In this document: piece after piece, positions 45,111 to 50,140 of the stretch
Position numbering within the stretch: position 1 is the stretch's first letter
Layout of the letters: every line of letters begins with the position of its first letter
DNA from: Gemmatimonadaceae bacterium
GTDB taxonomy: Bacteria; Gemmatimonadota; Gemmatimonadetes; Gemmatimonadales; Gemmatimonadaceae
Reading direction: 5' to 3'
DNA length: 50,140 bases
Assembly (NCBI GenBank): GCA_036003045.1
Contig: DASYSS010000090.1
Coordinates: 1-50,140, forward strand
The notes under the pieces: generated by a model
Told to the model about the DNA's origin: nothing
Seen by the model: only the letters and a program-made list of their open reading frames with translations
Database searches by the model: none
Position numbers and translations under genes: made by a program

Positions 45111-45228
45111 GCCGCAGGGGAAGCCGCCGGCGGAGGCGCTGACGAAAGACGCGATCTACATCGCGGTGGTGTTGCACCCGGATCCGTCGTGGACGCGAGT
45201 CGGCACTCTGGCCAAAACAGGGAACTGA
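45094..45228 (+). CDS. Short ORF, possible C-terminal gene fragment, 44 aa
   Basis: ATG 45094 opens a frame reading MTQGIVPQGKPPAEALTKDA, then IYIAVVLHPDPSWTRVG and a stop at 45226-45228. The composition looks like a real protein end and not random DNA, but the frame extends upstream only into the oppositely oriented pseudogene. It may be the truncated end of a lost gene. I cannot name its family. Confidence 0.3.
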   Translation: MTQGIVPQGKPPAEALTKDAIYIAVVLHPDPSWTRVGTLAKTGN

Positions 45229-45267
45229 GTGCGACTTCGCGGTTCCGGGCCATCGCCGCCGGCGAGA

Positions 45268-45630
45268 TCAGCCAGCGGCGATGGCCACCGCCACGTGCGC
45301 GTTCCTCGCCGGCTTCACGTGAATCTCGATGCTGCGTCCGAGCAGAACGAGCCAATTGACGAGCCGATCATAGCTCAGACTGCGCAGCCGTCCGTGCCGC
45401 AGCGCGGAAATGACTGGCTGATGCGTGCGTAGCTGTTTGGCTGCCTCGGCTTGCGTCCAGCCCTTCTGCTCGATGATCGCGTTGATCGCGCCCGCCAACG
45501 CAGCCTTGGCGCGCCGTTCGTCGGGATTCTCGAGCCCAAGGTCGGCGAAGACGTTGCCGGTGCCGACCTCGAAGTCAGTGTCGCCGATCCGGCTGCGATC
45601 ACCTGCTCGCAGCCTTTTTTTGGTCGTCAT
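45268..45630 (-). CDS. XRE-family antitoxin (HigA-like)
   Basis: This is a 120-residue helix-turn-helix protein. The HTH is clear: GAINAIIEQKGWTQAEAAKQ, then RTHQPVISALRHGRL and SYDRLVNWLVLLGRSIEIH. It follows the HigB-type toxin by 14 nt on the same strand, the toxin-first order of higBA modules. It should neutralise the toxin and repress its own promoter. The N-terminal segment TDFEVGTGNVFADLGL is also typical of this antitoxin group. Complete and probably functional. Confidence 0.85.
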   Translation of the reverse strand: MTTKKRLRAGDRSRIGDTDFEVGTGNVFADLGLENPDERRAKAALAGAINAIIEQKGWTQAEAAKQLRTHQPVISALRHGRLRSLSYDRLVNWLVLLGRSIEIHVKPARNAHVAVAIAAG

Positions 45631-45644
45631 GGTCCATCCAGTAT

Positions 45645-45986
45645 CTAAGTCTTGAAATGCTCGCGCGCTGCTTTAAGGCGAGCGCGGATTCGATCGAGGT
45701 CTTCCTTTGGCGTGGCGATACCGCGCTTCGACTTCTTCTTGAACACGTCGAGGACATACACGACGCCCTTCATCTCCGTCGTGTACATGGTGCGATACGT
45801 GTCGCCATCGTCGTCGACTCGAATCTCGACGACCGAGCGCAGGTTGCCGCGCATCGGCACCGCGTACGACACCTTGCCGCCCTTCTGCGCCGCGTCCAGC
45901 GCGAATCCAACTTCGTCCTTCACGTCCTCGGGCATCGCTCGCAGATCCTTCCGAGTCTGCCCAACCCAAACGATCGGTTTGTCCAC
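45645..45986 (-). CDS. RelE/HigB-type toxin, phage Gp49-like
   Basis: This 113-residue toxin is of the Gp49-like (HigB) branch of the RelE superfamily. It has the typical sequence VEIRVDDDGDTYRTMY followed by VVYVLDVFKKKSKRGIATPK with a final helix. Toxins of this type cleave mRNA on the ribosome. It precedes its antitoxin with a 14-nt gap, forming a higBA-like operon. The promoter should lie in the low-GC stretch at about 46,000-46,060. Confidence 0.85.
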   Translation of the reverse strand: MDKPIVWVGQTRKDLRAMPEDVKDEVGFALDAAQKGGKVSYAVPMRGNLRSVVEIRVDDDGDTYRTMYTTEMKGVVYVLDVFKKKSKRGIATPKEDLDRIRARLKAAREHFKT

Positions 45987-46268
45987 ATCATAGCCCTGGG
46001 TCCATCCCTAAATGGTGAGTTTCTCGACCGCACTCAAATATAACAAAAATAGTCTAACCGGGCAATCCCGACACGTGCCGCAGCCCGTGAACGGCGTCCC
46101 GACGCGGTTTGGCGTGGCCAGGCTGCCGAACAATGGGCTCCAACACTACTTTCGTAAGGTGCTTGCTCGTAGCAGGTTGCCGACGGGGAGGCCGGACATT
46201 GCCGCCAACGGCTGTGGCTCCAGTCGACCTGGTCTCACGTCGAGCTCGCGAACATTCCCTTCCCGGAA

Positions 46269-47372
46269 ATGATGAATCTCGTGCCTGGTCCGCCCGAACC
46301 AGACGCCGGTCTGCGTGTTGTGGCGGGCATCTACAAGTCGCTAATGATCGACGAGGAATGGTCAGTCGTCGTCCCGCGTGGCTTTCATTGGCTTGGATGG
46401 CGGCTTGCTCAGACCGTCCACGCCTCGGAGCCTTTCGAGGACGTCGGAATGTCCGTCTCCCGCGTGTACGCGGTGACCGCCGTCGTCAGGGACATTCGAG
46501 CGGACGACTCCAAAGTTGAACGCGAGGTGGCACTTCTCAACCGAGTCGCAGCGGGTAGCGCGTGGATCTTCGACCGCGAGTCTCGCGCGCTCTCCATTGC
46601 GAACGCGATGACAGTGCACGACGAGACGGCTGGTTTTCGAGAGCAACAACTCAATGGCTACGCGATTCTGCAGTTGATCGAGGCCGAGGAGAAGGCCGAC
46701 GATCTGGCTCAGCGACTCGGCGGTGAGGTAGCCGTTGTCGAGCACCCGGAGTCGGGAAGGCGATACCAACCCGACGAGATGCGCGGCTTGCCGAAGCTCA
46801 TCGCCGAGCGATCAGGCAACTATTCGGCGTTCGCCGAATTCGAGGAAATGCAATCCGTCTACGAATTCGCGAAGGAGACGAATGGCGGAGCGTTCAGCGC
46901 GGGCGCGTCAGCAGACGGTGTCTGCGTCGAAGTACCGTTCGGTGCCAACGACACGGCCCTCATCGAGCTACTCACTAACTCACCGCATCCCTCACTCGGC
47001 AACGGCCTCCTCGTATTGTCTCGGGTTCGCGCCCCAATGACGTTGACCGCATGCCTGGCTTGTGCCGATCGATTGAACGAAATCGCGTTCATGCCGCAAG
47101 TTGTGTTTCCGCTACTCGGCGCGTGGTCCGCGTGGAAGATGGATGCGGATGTGTGGAGTGTTGCGTTTAGTACATTCGTTCCGAACCTTTGGGCCGGCCA
47201 GGGAGTAGCGCGAGATGCGGCGTCGACGGCCGTCTTTCGCCTGGCGCAGCTGGATCGGTCTTGGTTTCCGCAGCTTGGACCACGGAACGTTCTCGAAATC
47301 ATTTCGCGGCGCATGCACGCAGCAGACGCGCATGAGGGAGAGCTACCCGGTGTCCCTATCCTGGAATCGTAG
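46269..47372 (+). CDS. Hypothetical protein, 367 aa
   Basis: I do not recognise this protein. It is soluble, with no signal peptide or membrane helix. Two halves look distantly alike: an N-terminal part with GFHWLGWRLAQTVHASEP and a C-terminal part ending in a helical region (LPGVPILES). The middle contains an acidic helix (IEAEEKADDLAQRLGGE). Its ATG at 46269 is followed by a second ATG at 46272. A membrane-anchored partner gene starts 2 nt after its stop, so they form a two-gene operon. Confidence 0.6.
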   Translation: MMNLVPGPPEPDAGLRVVAGIYKSLMIDEEWSVVVPRGFHWLGWRLAQTVHASEPFEDVGMSVSRVYAVTAVVRDIRADDSKVEREVALLNRVAAGSAWIFDRESRALSIANAMTVHDETAGFREQQLNGYAILQLIEAEEKADDLAQRLGGEVAVVEHPESGRRYQPDEMRGLPKLIAERSGNYSAFAEFEEMQSVYEFAKETNGGAFSAGASADGVCVEVPFGANDTALIELLTNSPHPSLGNGLLVLSRVRAPMTLTACLACADRLNEIAFMPQVVFPLLGAWSAWKMDADVWSVAFSTFVPNLWAGQGVARDAASTAVFRLAQLDRSWFPQLGPRNVLEIISRRMHAADAHEGELPGVPILES

Positions 47373-47374
47373 CT

Positions 47375-47908
47375 ATGAGCGCTGAATTACTCGGGCAGAT
47401 CACCGCGCTCGTTACCGTCCTTGGCGTTCTTTCGACCGTTGCTGGCGTGGTACTCGGGCTTCGGATCTACCGCCGCCAAGCGAACGCTCAAGCGTTCCTG
47501 ACGTATACGGAGCGTTACGAGCAGATCATGAGCAGCTATCCGCCGGACGCCAGGCTGGCTCGCCTTGACTCCGATCGAGTCCTGCCTCCAAAGAGTCCCG
47601 AGCTAACGCTCAGTGTCTTGAGATACCTGAATCTCTGCTCCGAGGAGCTGTATCTCTTTCGATACGGCCACTTGGACAAGAAGCTGTGGGCAATCTGGCA
47701 GGACGAATTAACCCGCATGCTGCGGACGCCACTTGTCCGGAGGGAGTGGGTCGACCTCCGCCGGGAGTTCGAGTCCTATCCGGAATTCCTTCAGTTCGTA
47801 GAGAGAGCCCAGGGGAGTGTCGCACTAGCCGGTCGCGCGGTGGCTGGCTTCTCCGACGCGATTGAGTCGCCACCCGCGGCAACGCGGATTCCGTCGGTCC
47901 ATAGCTGA
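47375..47908 (+). CDS. Hypothetical membrane-anchored protein, 177 aa
   Basis: An N-terminal membrane helix (LGQITALVTVLGVLSTVAGV, then VLGLRIYRR) is followed by about 140 helical residues facing the cytoplasm (positive-inside rule). The soluble part contains TYTERYEQIMSSYPPDARL, LSVLRYLNLCSEELYLF and KKLWAIWQDELTRMLRTP. This resembles a common but unassigned bacterial architecture of one helix and a helical tail. It starts 2 nt after the preceding gene and is surely cotranscribed with it. Confidence 0.6.
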   Translation: MSAELLGQITALVTVLGVLSTVAGVVLGLRIYRRQANAQAFLTYTERYEQIMSSYPPDARLARLDSDRVLPPKSPELTLSVLRYLNLCSEELYLFRYGHLDKKLWAIWQDELTRMLRTPLVRREWVDLRREFESYPEFLQFVERAQGSVALAGRAVAGFSDAIESPPAATRIPSVHS

Positions 47909-48151
47909 CATTCGCCGCCGGGACGGCGCGAGTGCCGCGTGGCGGTGACTGTCAGAGGGGGGCGCACCATCGGGATTGGCGCCAGGTCTGGAAACCGCCT
48001 GTCAGCCGCGCATCGACAGAGGGATACAGGAAAGAGCCGCGCCGTCAAATCCGAGACGCGGCCGCGGTCCATCGTTCGCCATTTCCGCGAGGTTGACGCC
48101 CGCCTTCACCCACTTACTACAATCGAATTCCTGCCAGCGGGCCATAAGATC

Positions 48152-48268
48152 GCGGCGGAGGAGCGAGAGCGGGTCAGGCAAGATTTGCTAGACTACTGCG
48201 AGCGGGACACCTGGGCGATGGTGAGGTTGTTGGAGCGCGTGAGAGAGCTTGCGGCGCTCGAGCGGTGA
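48152..48268 (+). pseudogene. DUF2779 C-terminal fragment
   Basis: Thirty-eight codons before TGA at 48266-48268 read AAEERERVRQDLLDYCERDT, then WAMVRLLERVRELAALER, the C-terminal end of DUF2779 proteins, which carry an RNase-H-like exonuclease. The rest of that large gene is absent; upstream sequence in the same frame is not recognisable. It is a scrap of a deleted gene in the accessory zone. Confidence 0.6.
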
Positions 48269-48293
48269 AGGCGCGGAGTTCTTTCCTCGTCAG

Positions 48294-49862
48294 TCAGCGT
48301 ACGGGCTTCCAACTGGGTTGACGGAATTCCAGGTCAGGCGGCCCCTTTATAAAGGCGGGGATCGTGAGACCGGTATGAACGTTCACAAACTCGACTCGTC
48401 TCGGGAACATTGGCAGATCATAGCTTGTCTCCGCGTAATAGGATGCCAATGAGCCGACCAACCATTGTCCGTCCGAGGACCACGAGAGGTCAGTCGGCGG
48501 AAATGGCGAGGCATGCAGGTCCTGCAACGGCTGTCCCGCGGCTGTCAGGTAGCGGATTCCGGCATCTGGAAATCCCGACTGCACGGGAGCAATAAAGGCG
48601 ATGCGATCGCCGAGCGGCGACCACTCGCCTTGGGCCACCGGAATGTGTAAATCCTGAAGAGGGCCGCCGTTCGTGGGCAAGAAGAACAAGCCGTTGCTCT
48701 GCGCGGACCCGGCATGTACGAGCAGTCGGCTGCCGTCTGGGCTTGGCCGCGGTGCTGATATACCAGAGAGGCCCGCGGGATCGACGACGGAATCCAATCC
48801 CGTTCCGTCGGGGTGGATTCGCCACGAGAGGCGAGGTGCGCTGACACCGCCGCTCGAGAAATAGATCCAACGGCCGTCGGCACTGAACCGCGGCGCAACA
48901 TCCTCGGCTATCGCCAGGGCCGGAGTCGGCAGGTCACGAAATGCGCCGTTGCTCGCGGGTACCACGGCCAGGATCCTGTCATGCGTGAACGCGACTGAGC
49001 TTCCGTCCGGCGACCACGTTGGCCAGATCCCTCGAGGCCCGGAAAACGGGCCGGGTGCCGGCGCCTTGTACAACCAATGGCCGTCGCTTCCGTCCGTTTG
49101 CGCGACGTAGACGCCGGAACTTCCGCCGCCGCTTGCGTACATGGCGAGCGTTCCAACGGGGACGACACTGATGCGAGCCTGCGCGACTGTGCCCAGGGCT
49201 CGAAGCGTGATGAGGGCGCGACCGAGCGCTGTGCTGGAAACTGTACCGCTGGTGCCGGGTGTGATCGACGAGCCGGAATCCAGGCTCAGGGAGAGCCCGG
49301 TCAGTGGAGTGTCGATGGCATTGTTCCACTTGTCCGTCTGACGCGCTTGAAACGTAAAGCTCCGGCCGAGCAAGAGGCTCGTGTCACTCGGCAGCAGCAC
49401 CAAACCGGTCGCCCGGCCGGGCCGGACCACGAGCGTGAGCGAATCAATGCTCCCGTCGGTCAGCGCTCTTGCAACGACTGAAGCGTTCCCGGCCTTCGAT
49501 CCGAGCGCCACGGACACCGCTGCTCGGCCGTTTGCGTCCGTCACGACCGTGGCGGTTGCGTTGAATGACCGATAGTTGGATGGTGTCGTGCTTACGCCGG
49601 GGTTCTTGAGGTATGCGATCGTATCGAGCCCGTTGGCGCCGTGCCCCTCGAACACGATGCTCACACCGGCTTGGGGTTGGCCGGCAGCGTTCCGCAACTC
49701 CACCGTCATCGGATCCTTCAGGATCGTGAGGACCGTGTCGGTGATCTCACGAGTGCCGATGACGTGCAGGCCCGGCCCGGGATTTGGCTCCTCGGTGCTG
49801 CCTCCACAGCCAGACCCAGATAGGAACAAGACCCCCATCAGCATACCGATCGGGCTTTTCAT
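48294..49862 (-). CDS. Lipoprotein with Ig-like and PD40 propeller domains
   Basis: This is a 522-residue lipoprotein starting at ATG 49862 with a lipobox SGSGC. Residues of about 35-135 and 140-230 form two Ig-like domains (VTDANGRAAVSVALGSKAGN, SVVPVGTLAMYASGG). The C-terminal 280 residues form a PD40-type propeller with WSPDGSSVAF, FSADGRWIYFSS, PSPDGSRLLVH, WSPLGDRIAF and WSSDGQWLVGS blades. It should lie outside the inner membrane and bind ligands or surfaces. Its ATG overlaps the stop of an upstream gene by 4 nt (ATGA), so the two are coupled. The pseudogene at 23.2 kb has the same design. Confidence 0.8.
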   Translation of the reverse strand: MKSPIGMLMGVLFLSGSGCGGSTEEPNPGPGLHVIGTREITDTVLTILKDPMTVELRNAAGQPQAGVSIVFEGHGANGLDTIAYLKNPGVSTTPSNYRSFNATATVVTDANGRAAVSVALGSKAGNASVVARALTDGSIDSLTLVVRPGRATGLVLLPSDTSLLLGRSFTFQARQTDKWNNAIDTPLTGLSLSLDSGSSITPGTSGTVSSTALGRALITLRALGTVAQARISVVPVGTLAMYASGGGSSGVYVAQTDGSDGHWLYKAPAPGPFSGPRGIWPTWSPDGSSVAFTHDRILAVVPASNGAFRDLPTPALAIAEDVAPRFSADGRWIYFSSGGVSAPRLSWRIHPDGTGLDSVVDPAGLSGISAPRPSPDGSRLLVHAGSAQSNGLFFLPTNGGPLQDLHIPVAQGEWSPLGDRIAFIAPVQSGFPDAGIRYLTAAGQPLQDLHASPFPPTDLSWSSDGQWLVGSLASYYAETSYDLPMFPRRVEFVNVHTGLTIPAFIKGPPDLEFRQPSWKPVR

Positions 49863-50140
49863 GGCTGTTCCGGCAGCTCGACCCACGTGCCGTTTTTGAG
49901 AACTTGGATGCGAGTCACGGGATGGACCTCCCAGAGCGTTGCGCGATAGAAGGTCTTGGTGTCGCACTTCTCTGTGCAGTGCCCTCGGATGTGAGTCGGA
50001 TGAGCCGGATCGAGCATCAGGAAGCCTGTCACCCGAACGCGCACAGCCTTCGTTGGATCTGGATGCGAGCTCGTCGTGCGCCGAATCGCAAGTTGGGAAA
50101 CAGCCGTCGTGGTCCACGCGGCATGGGCACGTTTGGTTCG
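49859..50140 (-). CDS. Conserved hypothetical protein, 5' end outside the window
   Basis: The frame is open to the right edge, so only 93 C-terminal residues are present. The ending VRVTGFLMLDPAHPTHIRGH, then RATLWEVHPVTRIQVL and GTWVEL, matches a conserved but unassigned C-terminal pattern I recall from other bacteria. Three cysteines occur (HCTEKCD; one before the edge is not seen). An internal GTG at 50044 could give 61 residues, but sensible sequence continues upstream. Its stop overlaps the next lipoprotein start as ATGA. Confidence 0.6.
   Translation of the reverse strand, partial: RTKRAHAAWTTTAVSQLAIRRTTSSHPDPTKAVRVRVTGFLMLDPAHPTHIRGHCTEKCDTKTFYRATLWEVHPVTRIQVLKNGTWVELPEQP

Noticed and set aside
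46015-46060. TATATTTG as a TAnnTTTG-type promoter for the toxin operon
   Set aside because: No matching -33 element at normal spacing; low-GC DNA there yields such matches by chance.
1-50140. tRNA, rRNA or a replication origin
   Set aside because: No cloverleaf, ribosomal signature or DnaA-box cluster was evident by reading; a covariance-model scan was not possible.

Overview
The window is GC-rich bacterial DNA carrying no rRNA or tRNA gene that I can see. A SARP-type regulator and four serine/threonine kinases sit close together, and each has a membrane segment followed by TolB-like, TPR or PD40 repeats. With many short Gram-negative lipoproteins, this gene style suggests a soil Gemmatimonadota-like bacterium. 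That placement is inference; no marker gene in the window proves it.

Region 1 (1-8.5 kb) holds the end of an SbcD-like metallophosphoesterase, a hicA-hicB toxin-antitoxin pair, a secreted class C beta-lactamase-type serine hydrolase, a small lipoprotein with an IPGNPV tandem repeat, a SARP/BTAD regulator with a TPR C-terminus, a cupin with three 13-bp direct repeats in front of it, and a trypsin-like lipoprotein. Region 2 (8.5-20.5 kb) is a kinase cluster: one kinase on the minus strand flanked by dispersed repeats, then three on the plus strand. Between plus-strand kinases 2 and 3 lies a near-identical copy of the 5' end of the first. It now forms a 53-residue ORF that overlaps the next kinase start by ATGA.

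Region 3 (20.5-24 kb) has small hypothetical and secreted proteins, a 136-bp-period tandem duplication in non-coding DNA, a Big_2-type lipoprotein, and a frameshifted lipoprotein pseudogene. Region 4 (24.1-42.3 kb) is the centrepiece. It contains two tandemly duplicated M64-like zinc metallopeptidases, each with its own copy of a conserved leader. They are followed by four very large genes (1145, 1037, 1594 and 564 aa) joined by overlaps or gaps of 3-9 nt. None has a recognisable signal peptide and only one has an obvious membrane hairpin. The large proteins resemble, from memory, conserved but uncharacterised families of other bacteria. This is the best candidate for an undescribed multi-protein system.

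Region 5 (42.3-50.1 kb) is an accessory, decaying zone. It holds an ISL3-type transposase remnant lodged inside a copy of the dispersed repeat, a hicAB remnant matching the intact pair at the left end, a VOC-family protein, a broken conserved gene in three frames, a HigBA-like toxin-antitoxin pair, two unknown genes, a DUF2779 C-terminal scrap, a PD40/Ig-like lipoprotein, and a partial gene leaving the window on the right.
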